This document shows, in pieces, positions 1 through 8,455 of a DNA stretch of 64,000 nt. How positions within the stretch are numbered: the first letter of the stretch is position 1; each line of letters starts with the position of its first letter. The position numbers and the translations under genes are program-made. The notes below the pieces were generated by a model that worked only from the letters and a program-made list of their open reading frames with translations, was not told the origin of the DNA and did no database searches. Source of the DNA: Leptotrichia sp. oral taxon 847 (GTDB lineage: Bacteria; Fusobacteriota; Fusobacteriia; Fusobacteriales; Leptotrichiaceae). Location: assembly GCF_001553645.1 (NCBI RefSeq), contig NZ_CP014231.1:2108001-2172000 (forward strand), in the 5' to 3' direction.

Positions 1-50
1 ACTGTATTTATATAAAAAAGTTTATATATCCTAATGTTCCTTTTGATTTT

Positions 51-488
51 CTAGTTTTTGTTTGACTTATAAATACCTTCTGCGCGCCTTCTAGTCGCAG
101 TTTTAGAATACCAAGTATCTTCTAAAATAAGTGAATCTCTAAAAGGAGTTTTTAAAACTTGTTGTTTCATATGATTTAAAAACATACATCTGGAAGAATG
201 ATGATTATCTAGCGTAACACAGGAAGCAAAGTGTATAGCCACTTCTTCAGGCGTGATCTTCCCTTCTTTTTTTATACATTTATTTACATTTGACAAAAGG
301 GAATTTACTCCTTTTCCATTACATCCTCCACATTGAAACATAAGAAGCCTTATGTTTTGTTCCATCGGATATTTTGAAAATCCCCCGCTTCTCTCGTAAA
401 ATGATTGACTGCAATGATACCCGCTACAGCGTCTTTTTGCAATTTCACATTGAATTATTATAACTAATTTAATTTTTGATAAATCCAT
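51..488 (-). CDS. CGGC domain protein
   Basis: A 145-residue cytosolic protein with the CxGxxC/CGGC signature (QCGGCNGKG, about residues 52-60), further cysteines at CSGYHC near residue 21 and FASC near residue 90. This pattern fits the CGGC domain family, thought to bind metal; its biochemical role is not known. The start is supported by GAGGTG about 7 bp upstream of the ATG on the minus strand. It is transcribed away from the SIMPL gene, with an AT-rich divergent intergenic region between them. No signal peptide is visible. Confidence 0.75.
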   Translation of the reverse strand: MDLSKIKLVIIIQCEIAKRRCSGYHCSQSFYERSGGFSKYPMEQNIRLLMFQCGGCNGKGVNSLLSNVNKCIKKEGKITPEEVAIHFASCVTLDNHHSSRCMFLNHMKQQVLKTPFRDSLILEDTWYSKTATRRRAEGIYKSNKN

Positions 489-623
489 AACATCACCTCA
501 AAATATATTTAAAATTTTTAAAACGTACTTAAATAAAGTTATTTAGTATAAAGTATCATAATTTTAGGGAAAAATCAATTCAATTAATTTTACTTGATAA
601 AATAAGTAAATTGTAAAAATTAA

Positions 624-652
624 TTGACATTTTTTTTAAAATAAATTATAAT
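624..652 (+). promoter_or_regulatory. Sigma-70-type promoter for the SIMPL gene
   Basis: TTGACA at 624-629 and TATAAT at 647-652 with a 17-bp spacer, both consensus. It lies about 40 bp upstream of the SIMPL gene start. Confidence 0.8.
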
Positions 653-691
653 TTAAGGAGCAAAAACTTCAATAACTAAGGAGTGAATAAA

Positions 692-1411
692 TTGAAAAAA
701 GTACAATTTATAATAATTTCTACAATATTATCTTTTGGGTTGATTGTGTCGGCGGCGCTAATTGCAAATGCAATTGACAAGACAAATAAACTGGATAATA
801 GAATTACAGTAAAAGGAGTTGCCGAAAAGAGAATTAAATCGGATAAAGCTCTTATTAAAATAATAATTTCAGATAAAGATGAAAATTTGGATAATTTAAA
901 AAAAGAAATAGATGGGAAGGAAAAAGTTATAATTGAAAAATTAAAAAATTTAAAAATTAGTGAAAATGATTATAACATTGAAAACTTAAAAATTCAACCT
1001 AACTACGATAAGACGAAAGAAAAAACTTCTCAAAATGAAGAAGCTTCGATTTTGGCTAACAGGATTTTAGATTATGATGGACAGGAAATTATATCAATTG
1101 TAACTGGAGATATTGACAAAGTAAAGGGATTTTATGAAAATTTATTGGAGTTGAAATTGCAGATGGAAAATATTGAAATTACAAAACCAGAATATGTAAT
1201 TACAAACATTGAAAAATATAAAAAAGATTTGTTGATTGATGCAACAAAAAATGCAGAGTACAGAGCAATTCAAATGTTGAAGGTGAATGGCAATGAAATA
1301 AACGGACTAAAAAATATGACGCAAGGACAGTTTGAGCTATTAAAAGATAATGAAGACATCTTAAATAAAGATGATGAGCAGCAAAATCAAATTTATAAAA
1401 AATGCGTCTAG
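692..1411 (+). CDS. SIMPL (DUF541) domain protein, C-terminus apparently frameshifted
   Basis: A membrane-anchored or periplasmic SIMPL-family protein: N-terminal hydrophobic segment (about residues 5-27), then the ITVKGVAEKRIKSDKA start of the SIMPL domain. The TTG at 692 is preferred to the GTG at 683 because TAAGGAG at 677-683 overlaps that GTG and is well spaced from the TTG. The frame ends as IYKKCV, but one extra A in the A6 run at about 1397-1402 would give IYKKMRLVVTATYFIRY, a typical SIMPL C-terminal beta strand. So the end is either a sequencing under-call or a slippage site. Cellular role is unknown. Confidence 0.75.
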   Translation: MKKVQFIIISTILSFGLIVSAALIANAIDKTNKLDNRITVKGVAEKRIKSDKALIKIIISDKDENLDNLKKEIDGKEKVIIEKLKNLKISENDYNIENLKIQPNYDKTKEKTSQNEEASILANRILDYDGQEIISIVTGDIDKVKGFYENLLELKLQMENIEITKPEYVITNIEKYKKDLLIDATKNAEYRAIQMLKVNGNEINGLKNMTQGQFELLKDNEDILNKDDEQQNQIYKKCV

Positions 1412-1483
1412 TTGTAACAGCCACTTATTTTATAAGATATTAGTTAATTAAATAATAAATAAAATAAATCAGGAGGAAAATTA

Positions 1484-2056
1484 ATGAAACCAGCAGCAGA
1501 ATTAAGACAGGGAAGTACATACAGAAAGGACAACATACCATATTTAATACTAAAAGCTGAAAGACACCAATCCACTTCAGGAAAAAGACAAAGAGCGGCA
1601 GAAGTAAAATTTAAAACAAAAGAATTAATTTCTGGAAAAATTCAAGAAATTACAGTACTTGCTACCGAACTTATGGACGACATCATTTTAGATAGAAATC
1701 AAATGCAATTTTTGTACGAAAGCGATGGAGATTACAACTTTATGGATCAGGAAACTTTTGAGCAAATAGCATTAACAGCAGAAGATTTAGGAGATGCAGT
1801 AAATTTTTTAGAAGAAGAAATGATTATTCAAGTATTGATGTATGAAGGAAGACCGGTTGGTGTGGAACTACCTAATACGGTAATTAGGGAAATCACTTAC
1901 ACTGAGCCAGGATTAAAAGGAGATACGATCGGAAGAGCAACAAAACCTGCAACACTTGCAAATGGTTACAGTTTACAGGTCCCTTTATTTGTCGTAATTG
2001 GAGATAAAATCAAAATTGACACAAGAACTGGAGAATACATCGAAAGAGCAAATTAA
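1484..2056 (+). CDS. efp: Elongation factor P
   Basis: A 190-residue protein with the three beta-barrel domains of EF-P (KOW-like N-terminal domain, central OB domain, C-terminal OB domain with the ATKPATLANGYSLQVPLFV signature). It enters the ribosome between P and E sites and relieves stalling at polyproline motifs. The loop that carries the modified lysine in some bacteria reads STSGKRQRAAE here. The start has AGGAGG 9 bp upstream. A strong hairpin terminator follows, so it appears monocistronic. Confidence 0.97.
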   Translation: MKPAAELRQGSTYRKDNIPYLILKAERHQSTSGKRQRAAEVKFKTKELISGKIQEITVLATELMDDIILDRNQMQFLYESDGDYNFMDQETFEQIALTAEDLGDAVNFLEEEMIIQVLMYEGRPVGVELPNTVIREITYTEPGLKGDTIGRATKPATLANGYSLQVPLFVVIGDKIKIDTRTGEYIERAN

Positions 2057-2086
2057 TAACGAAAATAAAAAAAGTATAAAATTATG

Positions 2087-2117
2087 AGCTATCGTTAAAA
2101 AACGATGGCTTTTTTTT
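2087..2117 (+). terminator. Intrinsic terminator after efp
   Basis: A perfect stem AGCTATCGTT / AACGATGGCT (one G-T pair) closes a small A-rich loop and is followed by eight T residues. Confidence 0.9.
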
Positions 2118-2169
2118 GAAAAATAAGTTATAATTAATATTATATTAAAATTTAGGAGATGAGAAATTT

Positions 2170-2503
2170 ATGGATGATAAAAAACAAAAAAAGCTGAAAT
2201 AGCTGAAAAAATAAAAAGAATTGAAGAAATGGAAAAATTTTGGATAAATCGGCAGATATATTTAGAGAAGTGAATTTGGCGCTAGATAAATTAGAAAAAA
2301 ATTTTTCGGATTATAGAAAATTGGACGAGTATTATAGCAGTAAAAATTGGTTTTCGGATGCAAACGATTACAATAATGGTAATTTGCCGCAGGACTTAAA
2401 ATGCGGGGTTTTGAGTGAAGATGCGGCTTATGATTTGTTTGGGGATAGTCATGAGCTAGCGATTAGAATGGTGGAAATTGCGGCGAAGATGCTTAGAAGA
2501 TAG
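2170..2503 (+). pseudogene. DUF4298 protein gene with two single-base frameshifts
   Basis: The last 87 codons (from 2240) read as a DUF4298 protein with LDEYYSSKNW and CGVLSEDAAYDL. An ATG at 2170 with TTAGGAG upstream starts MDDKKQKK. The two pieces join only if one A is added in the A7 run at about 2186-2192 and another in the A5 run at 2233-2237, which gives MDDKKQKKAEIAEKIKRIEEMEKILDK in pieces. Both changes are missing A residues in homopolymers, so sequencing error, phase variation and real decay are all possible. Function of DUF4298 is unknown. Confidence 0.7.
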
Positions 2504-2583
2504 TTTTTTATCTAAAGGGGGAATTAGAGTTTTTAAATTTATGAAAAATCATTTTAAGTAAAAAAATTAAGGGGTTGATTGAA

Positions 2584-3465
2584 GTGAAAAAAAAGATAAT
2601 AAAAGGGTTAATATTTATAATTTTCATTTTAGGTTTATTTAGCTGTTCAAAAAAGAAAAATGTGGATTTAGATTTAGGAAGTGGAATTAATCGGAGTGAA
2701 AATACAGTTTTAATTGCTTCGTTTAATGCGTTAAGACTTGGAGAAAAGCAAAAGGATTATTTAGCGTTTGCAAAAATTTTGGCAAATTTTGATTTGATCG
2801 GGATAGAAGAGGTTATGAACGAAAAAGGTGTAAAAAAAGTGAAAGCTCAATTGGAAAAATTGACAAAACAAAAATGGGAGTACATCATCTCGGAACATTC
2901 TGTGGGAAGTGAGAATTATCGAGAATTTTATGCTTATATTTACAGAAAAAACAAATTTTTGGAAGCAAAACCGCTGGGATTCTATGAGGAAAAAGATGAA
3001 AATGAGTTTATGCGGGAACCTTTTGGCGCATATTTTAAAAGTGGAAACTTCGATTTTGTCTACATCATAGCACATTCAGTTTTTGGAGATAAAGAAAAAC
3101 AAAGACTTATCGAAGCTTCAAATTATGCGAATGTCTACGAATATTTTTCAAAACTCACAGACGAAGATGATATTATTATTGCTGGAGATTTTAACATGTC
3201 TGCGGATAGCTTAGCTTTTAAAAATTTGTCTGAAAAATACAATGTTTCATATATTTTAGATCCAAAGGAAAACCCAACAACATTATCGGACACAAAACTT
3301 GTAAGTTCATATGACAATTTTTTTATTAATCGTAAAAAAACAAAAGAATTTACTGGAAATTCTGGAGTTTGTAACTTTATAAAAAATGATAATTATGCTG
3401 CAATTAAAAAATATGTGTCAGATCATTTATTAATTTTTTCCGAATATTATACGACGGGTGAATGA
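2584..3465 (+). CDS. Endonuclease/exonuclease/phosphatase-family lipoprotein (DNase I-like)
   Basis: A signal peptide with lipobox (IFILGLFSC, Cys at about residue 21) leads into an EEP-fold domain. Catalytic-type motifs are visible: SFNALRLG, IGIEEV (metal-binding Glu), AHSVFGD, IIAGDFNMS (GDFN) and the final VSDHLLI (SDH). Secreted DNase I-like enzymes hydrolyse DNA or phosphodiesters; here the substrate is unknown, and nucleic-acid scavenging at the cell surface is an inference. GTG at 2584 is chosen over TTG at 2575 because AAGGGG at 2569-2574 is 9 bp from the GTG. Confidence 0.85.
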   Translation: MKKKIIKGLIFIIFILGLFSCSKKKNVDLDLGSGINRSENTVLIASFNALRLGEKQKDYLAFAKILANFDLIGIEEVMNEKGVKKVKAQLEKLTKQKWEYIISEHSVGSENYREFYAYIYRKNKFLEAKPLGFYEEKDENEFMREPFGAYFKSGNFDFVYIIAHSVFGDKEKQRLIEASNYANVYEYFSKLTDEDDIIIAGDFNMSADSLAFKNLSEKYNVSYILDPKENPTTLSDTKLVSSYDNFFINRKKTKEFTGNSGVCNFIKNDNYAAIKKYVSDHLLIFSEYYTTGE

Positions 3466-3643
3466 AATTAAACTTAAAAGAAAAATAAATTTTAATTAAA
3501 TAAAATATAATATATAGTTCATTTAGTGAACTACTTTCACTTGTAGAAGTAGAAGACTTCTTGCTATCTTTTGTTAAAATTTACAGAAATGTTAAATTAT
3601 CAAGGCATATATAAAAGTTGTAGATTTCTTTTTTTTAATGGTC

Positions 3644-3671
3644 TTGATTTTGATAGAAAATAAGGTATAAT
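3644..3671 (+). promoter_or_regulatory. Promoter for the PTS gene
   Basis: TTGATT at 3644-3649 and TATAAT at 3666-3671 with a 16-bp spacer. The intergenic stretch from 3466 also has small inverted repeats (GTTCATTTAGTGAAC near 3517; GAAGTAGAAGACTTC near 3547) that might be regulator sites, but nothing more specific can be said. Confidence 0.65.
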
Positions 3672-3724
3672 ATATTGTTATAAAAAAGTATTGAATTATA
3701 ATTTTATTTTAGAGAGGAGTTTCT

Positions 3725-5272
3725 ATGAATAAGTATCATGATGATGCCGTTAAGTTATTAAAACTTGTCGGTGGAAAAGAAAATGTCGTAGCAGTAACTC
3801 ATTGTGCGACTAGAATGAGATTTTCTCTTGCGGATGAAAAAGAAGCAAATCCAAAAGAGATAGGACAGCTTGATTCTGTTAAAGGAACGTTTACTAATGC
3901 AGGACAGTTTCAAGTAATTGTTGGAAATGATGTTGGAGACTTTTATAAAGAATTTATAGATGTGTCAGGTATTCAGGCGGCTTCAAAAGAAGATGTAAAA
4001 AAAGCTGCAATGAAACAACAGCCATTATTACAAAGAATGGTTGCACATTTGGCAGAAATTTTTGTGCCGTTAATTCCAGCATTGGTAGCTGGAGGGCTTA
4101 TGCTTGGTATTGGAAACTTTTTACAAGCTAATCTGCCATTCTTAGGTGGAAAATCGTTTAAAGATGTTTCAGAATTAGCGAGAGTTATTTTATTCTTTAC
4201 AGATTGGATTGGTGGAGCTGTATTTGGAATGTTACCAGTATTAGTTTGCTGGTCTACAGTTAGAAAATTCAAGGGGAACGAAGCTCTTGGTATTGTGCTA
4301 GGATTGATGTTAGTGGCAGGAACTATGCTAAATGCTTATGTTTACGGTAATATTTCTTCAAGTAAGGAATTAGCGGGTGCAGGAGTTCACCTAAAAGATA
4401 TTTTAATTAATGGTTCAGCTAAATATGCTCATTTATTTGGTGGAAAAGATCCGTTTAACGTTGAGGCAGGAAAGCATGTGTTAAATTTAGGATTTACAAA
4501 ATTAATGTTAGTTGGATACCAGGCACAAGTATTGCCAGCAATGTTTGCAGGAATTGCATTATGTTATATTGAAGGTTTCTTTAATAAGAGAACACCAGAA
4601 GTATTAAAATTAGTGTGGGTTCCATTTATTACATTGATAGTTACAGGATTCTTAACAATTTTATTCATTGGACCATTTGCAAGAACATTGGGAGAATGGT
4701 TAGTTGCAATATTTGCATTCTTATTTAAGACACCGGGGTTAAAATATGTTGGAGCACTTTTATTTGGTTCAACTTATGCGCCACTAGTTATAACAGGACT
4801 ACACCATACATTTATAGCAGTTGATTTACAATTGGCAGCAGCTTCAGGTGGAACATTTATCTGGCCATTGATTGCACTATCAAATATGGCACAATCAGGT
4901 GCGGTTTTTGCAACATACTTTATTTACAAAAAAGATAAAAAACAAGAATCAGTATCGTTATCTTCAACTGTATCAGCTTGTTTTGGGATTACAGAACCGG
5001 CATTATTTGGAGCAAACTTGAAATATATGTACCCATTCTACGCAGCAATAACAGCTTCAGCATTGGCAGCAGTTATTTCTACTGGATTTAATGTATTGGC
5101 AAATGGAATTGGAGTAGGAGGAATCGCATTAGCATTCTTATCAATTAAATTTGGAGGTGTTCATCAATTAGGATTCTGGTTAGCTTCAATAGTTGCCTTT
5201 GGATTGGCATTTGTATTAACGTTTGTATTCTCAAAAAATCCAAAGTTGAACAAAGGAAGTTTAACAAATTAA
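3725..5272 (+). CDS. treB: PTS transporter EIIBC, trehalose-type
   Basis: A 515-residue sugar transporter. The EIIB domain (about 1-80) has the phosphorylated cysteine in VAVTHCATRMRF and the segment VKGTFTNAGQFQVIVGNDVGDFY, which is closest to TreB in my memory of the family. The EIIC domain (about 105-505) has around ten hydrophobic helices and the GLHHTFIAVDLQL and GITEPALFG motifs. It would import and phosphorylate an alpha-glucoside, most likely trehalose, with EIIA supplied in trans. No TreC hydrolase or regulator is next to it, so sucrose or another glucoside cannot be ruled out. RBS GAGAGGAG precedes the ATG. Confidence 0.85.
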   Translation: MNKYHDDAVKLLKLVGGKENVVAVTHCATRMRFSLADEKEANPKEIGQLDSVKGTFTNAGQFQVIVGNDVGDFYKEFIDVSGIQAASKEDVKKAAMKQQPLLQRMVAHLAEIFVPLIPALVAGGLMLGIGNFLQANLPFLGGKSFKDVSELARVILFFTDWIGGAVFGMLPVLVCWSTVRKFKGNEALGIVLGLMLVAGTMLNAYVYGNISSSKELAGAGVHLKDILINGSAKYAHLFGGKDPFNVEAGKHVLNLGFTKLMLVGYQAQVLPAMFAGIALCYIEGFFNKRTPEVLKLVWVPFITLIVTGFLTILFIGPFARTLGEWLVAIFAFLFKTPGLKYVGALLFGSTYAPLVITGLHHTFIAVDLQLAAASGGTFIWPLIALSNMAQSGAVFATYFIYKKDKKQESVSLSSTVSACFGITEPALFGANLKYMYPFYAAITASALAAVISTGFNVLANGIGVGGIALAFLSIKFGGVHQLGFWLASIVAFGLAFVLTFVFSKNPKLNKGSLTN

Positions 5273-5350
5273 TTAAAAGCTATAAAAGTATAGATTAAGT
5301 TTTATAATAATATTATTTGTTGTAGAATTTGAGAATAAAATAATAAAATT

Positions 5351-5379
5351 TAGCGGGAGTTTTAACTCCTGCTTTTTTT
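5351..5379 (+). terminator. Intrinsic terminator after the PTS gene
   Basis: Stem AGCGGGAGTT / AACTCCTGCT followed by a run of seven T residues. Confidence 0.85.
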
Positions 5380-5786
5380 GAAAATATTTGTTGTGTGTAA
5401 GTCTATAATTTTTATAAGCGGAAAATGAATTGATTTAACAAAAATAAAATTCTGGTGCATTGAAATTTTTAATTTCTTTAGCTTGTTTTTTTAGTTTTTT
5501 TTTTCAACTCCTTGAATTTTAACGAAAGATTTGGTAAAATAAATACATATTGAAATTACTGGGATATTAATAATGAGAAAAGATCAAAATTCTTTTAATC
5601 TTTAAAATAACCTTGTTTTCAGAAAAAATATACAAATCAATTGTTTTAAGAAAAGGATTTTTTTTGTAGAAATAATATTATTAAAAAAATCAAGTATTAA
5701 AATGTTAAAATATAGTATAAAGTAATGATGAGTTATGATAGTTTGTATACAAAATAGAACTTTGAATGGCAAAAAAGGAGGAAACT
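5380..5786 (+). other. AT-rich intergenic region upstream of serA
   Basis: About 400 bp without a supported gene. It contains A/T tracts and -10-like TATAAA/TATAGT elements near 5710-5720 that probably belong to the serA promoter. I looked for a T-box or other riboswitch signature and did not see one. Confidence 0.4.
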
Positions 5787-7379
5787 ATGTTTAAAATACT
5801 AGTTGGAGAATATATTGACGACGATGCAGTTGCTGGTTTAAAAGCGGCAAAAGATGTCGAGGTGGATGTGAAAATTGGAATCTCCAGAGAAGAAATCTTG
5901 GATATTATACAAAATTATGACGCTTTAATTGTAAGAAGTGTCATTAAAGTGGATAAAGAATTATTGGATAAGGCAAAAAATTTAAAAATAGTAGGTCGTG
6001 CTGGAAATGGAGTGGATAATATTAATATTCCTGAAGCGACAGCTCACGGAGTAATTGTTGCAAATACACCTGACAGTAACACAGTTTCAGCTTGTGAAAT
6101 TGCAATTGGGCTTATGATAGCCTCAGCTAGAAATATAGTTTCTGCAAATAATTTTATCAAAAGCGGAAAATGGGAAAGAGAAATTTTCGTGGGAAATGAG
6201 TTATTTGAAAAAACATTGGGGATTATTGGACTTGGAAGAATAGGAAGCCTTATGGCAAAGAGGATGAAAGCGTTTGGAATGAATTTAATCGCATATGACC
6301 CGTATATTTCTGATGAAGTATTTAAGAGAAATAATTGTGAAAAAGCTAATACACTTGACGAACTTTTGGCAAAATCAGATGTAATTACAATTCATACACC
6401 AAAGACAAATGAAACAATAAATATAATAAATTCTGAAAATATTTCTAAGTTAAAAGATGGGGTTAGACTTATTAATGCGGCTCGTGGAGGACTATTTAAT
6501 GAAGAAGCGGTTGCAGAAGGTCTAAGAAGCGGGAAAATAGCAAGTTTTGGATATGATGTCCACTCGGTTGAGCCTAGAAGTGAATGTGTGCTTTACGAAT
6601 TTGAAAATGCGATTACAACTCCACATATCGGAGCGACAACTTACGAAGCACAAAGAAATGTTGGAACTCAAGTTGTAAAACAAGTATTAAATGGACTTCG
6701 TGGAGAAATTGTGGAAACAGCGGTAAACTTGCCGTCAATTGGAAGAGAAGAGTATTTAATCGTAAAACCTTATATAAATTTGGCTGAAAAATTGGGAAAA
6801 ATTTATTTTCAAATTGAAAAAAATCCAATTTCAAATATTGTAATTAATTACTATGGTGAAATTGCACAACAGGAGACAGCTTTAGTTGATGCGACGGCAA
6901 TAAAAGGGATTTTGGAGCCTGTGTTAAAGGAGGAAGTAAATTACATAAATTCAAAACCACTTGCTGAAAAAAGAGGAATTAATATTGCAATAAATAAAAA
7001 AGATGTCAAATACAAAAATTATTTATCGGCAATAGAATTTGTAGTAAGCAATGAAGAAGGGCACAAAATTCATGTTGTCGGAACAATTGGAATAAATGGC
7101 GAAGAAAGAATAGTAAACATTAAAAAACATGATGTCGATATGGCAATTTCAGATAATATGATTTATCTTGGAAATGACGACGTTCCAGGAGTGATTGGAG
7201 CGGTAGGGGAAACATTAGGAAAAGCTGGTGTAAATATTGCAACAATGAATGTTGGAAGAAGAAATGACAGTGCTATAATGTTACTTACAGTAGATAGTGA
7301 AGTCGAAGAAAAAGCGCTGAAAAAATTAAGAAATTTAAGTCAAATAAAGTGGGCTTACTATTTGGATTTAAAATTATAA
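5787..7379 (+). CDS. serA: D-3-phosphoglycerate dehydrogenase
   Basis: Catalyses NAD-dependent oxidation of 3-phosphoglycerate, the first step of serine synthesis. The 531 residues have the full long-form layout: substrate domain, Rossmann NAD motif GLGRIGSLMAKR (about 146-157), catalytic arginine in NAARGG, catalytic His in TTPHIGATT, an intervening allosteric substrate-binding domain, and a C-terminal ACT domain (from about 450, DDVPGVIGAVG) for serine feedback. The ATG at 5787 is preferred to 5766 because AGGAGG lies 5-6 bp upstream of it. thrB follows 54 bp downstream, suggesting co-transcription. Confidence 0.95.
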   Translation: MFKILVGEYIDDDAVAGLKAAKDVEVDVKIGISREEILDIIQNYDALIVRSVIKVDKELLDKAKNLKIVGRAGNGVDNINIPEATAHGVIVANTPDSNTVSACEIAIGLMIASARNIVSANNFIKSGKWEREIFVGNELFEKTLGIIGLGRIGSLMAKRMKAFGMNLIAYDPYISDEVFKRNNCEKANTLDELLAKSDVITIHTPKTNETINIINSENISKLKDGVRLINAARGGLFNEEAVAEGLRSGKIASFGYDVHSVEPRSECVLYEFENAITTPHIGATTYEAQRNVGTQVVKQVLNGLRGEIVETAVNLPSIGREEYLIVKPYINLAEKLGKIYFQIEKNPISNIVINYYGEIAQQETALVDATAIKGILEPVLKEEVNYINSKPLAEKRGINIAINKKDVKYKNYLSAIEFVVSNEEGHKIHVVGTIGINGEERIVNIKKHDVDMAISDNMIYLGNDDVPGVIGAVGETLGKAGVNIATMNVGRRNDSAIMLLTVDSEVEEKALKKLRNLSQIKWAYYLDLKL

Positions 7380-7433
7380 CAATGGAAGGAGAACGATTGA
7401 AAAGTTTTAGTAAAACTTTATCAATTTATAAAA

Positions 7434-8327
7434 ATGGGTTTAAAATTTAGAGTAAAAGTGCCAGGAACTTCTGCAAATATCGGTGTTGGTTACGATTGCC
7501 TGGGAGTGGCATTAGATTATTTTTTGGAAATGGAAGTAGAAGAAAGTGATAAAATCGAGTTTTTGGAAGGTGGAAAACCGTTTTCTATACCAATTGAAGA
7601 AAATCTGATTTTTGAAGCGATAAAATACACTGAAAAGCATTTGGTAAAAAATATTCCAAGTTATAGAGTTAATATCACTAGAAATGACATTCCTATTTCT
7701 CGTGGACTTGGAAGTAGTTCGTCAGCAATCGTCGCTGGAATTTTAATTGCAAATAAATTTGCGGGAGATGTTTTAGATGTGGATGAAATAGCAAAATTGG
7801 CTGTGGAAATGGAAGGGCACCCAGATAATGTCATTCCTGCAATATTTGGAGGGATGGTTTTGACAGCACATGACAAAGATAAATTGGTGTATAGTTCGCT
7901 TCTTAGTTCAGACGACTTATGTTTTTATGTGATGATACCGGATTTTAAATTGGCTACTGAAAAAGCTAGAAGTGTGCTTCCTAATTCTTATTTAGTTTCG
8001 GATGTAATTAACAATATGTCGAAACTTGGATTGCTAGTTAATGCCTTTAATAAAAGCGAATACCAAAATTTAAGATTTTTATTGGGTGATAAAATTCATC
8101 AGCCTTATAGATTTGCACTTATAAATGATTCTGAAAAAATATTTGAAATGTCAAAAAAATATGGTGCGCTTGGAGAATATATAAGTGGAGCAGGTCCTAC
8201 TTTAATTTCTCTTAATTATGACAACGATGAATTTTTGGAAAATATGAAAAAAGATTTGGAAAAATTACCAGATAAATGGACTATTGAAAAGAAAAAAATC
8301 AATTTGTACGGTGCCGAAGTTTTTTAA
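7434..8327 (+). CDS. thrB: Homoserine kinase (GHMP family)
   Basis: Phosphorylates L-homoserine with ATP in threonine synthesis. The GHMP ATP loop ISRGLGSSSSAIVAG is at about residues 85-99, and the C-terminal GEYISGAGPTLISL motif is present; 297 residues is normal. The annotated ATG at 7434 has no good RBS. A strong GGAAGGAGA at 7384-7392 instead faces a TTG at 7397 that opens a 17-codon frame ending at 7450, overlapping the thrB start. Either this is a coupled leader peptide, or one A is over-called in the run before the ATG and the true start is the TTG. Confidence 0.93.
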   Translation: MGLKFRVKVPGTSANIGVGYDCLGVALDYFLEMEVEESDKIEFLEGGKPFSIPIEENLIFEAIKYTEKHLVKNIPSYRVNITRNDIPISRGLGSSSSAIVAGILIANKFAGDVLDVDEIAKLAVEMEGHPDNVIPAIFGGMVLTAHDKDKLVYSSLLSSDDLCFYVMIPDFKLATEKARSVLPNSYLVSDVINNMSKLGLLVNAFNKSEYQNLRFLLGDKIHQPYRFALINDSEKIFEMSKKYGALGEYISGAGPTLISLNYDNDEFLENMKKDLEKLPDKWTIEKKKINLYGAEVF

Positions 8328-8365
8328 ATGAAAATTTTAAAATGAATAAATTTAATAAAAAATAA

Positions 8366-8414
8366 TTGATATTTACTGTAATTTTACAGTTTATATCTTT
8401 TATTTTTTTTAATA
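8366..8414 (+). terminator. Probable terminator after thrB
   Basis: An imperfect hairpin (GATAT..ACTGTA / TACAGT..ATATC) followed by T-rich sequence. It separates the serA-thrB unit from the thymidine kinase gene. Confidence 0.6.
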
Positions 8415-8455
8415 GTTTGTATATTTTTTTATAAAAAAATTTAGAAAGGGGAAAA

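Noticed and set aside
5380-5786. T-box or other riboswitch before serA
   Set aside because: The leader lacks a T-box consensus and any paired terminator; only AT-rich sequence with promoter-like boxes is seen.
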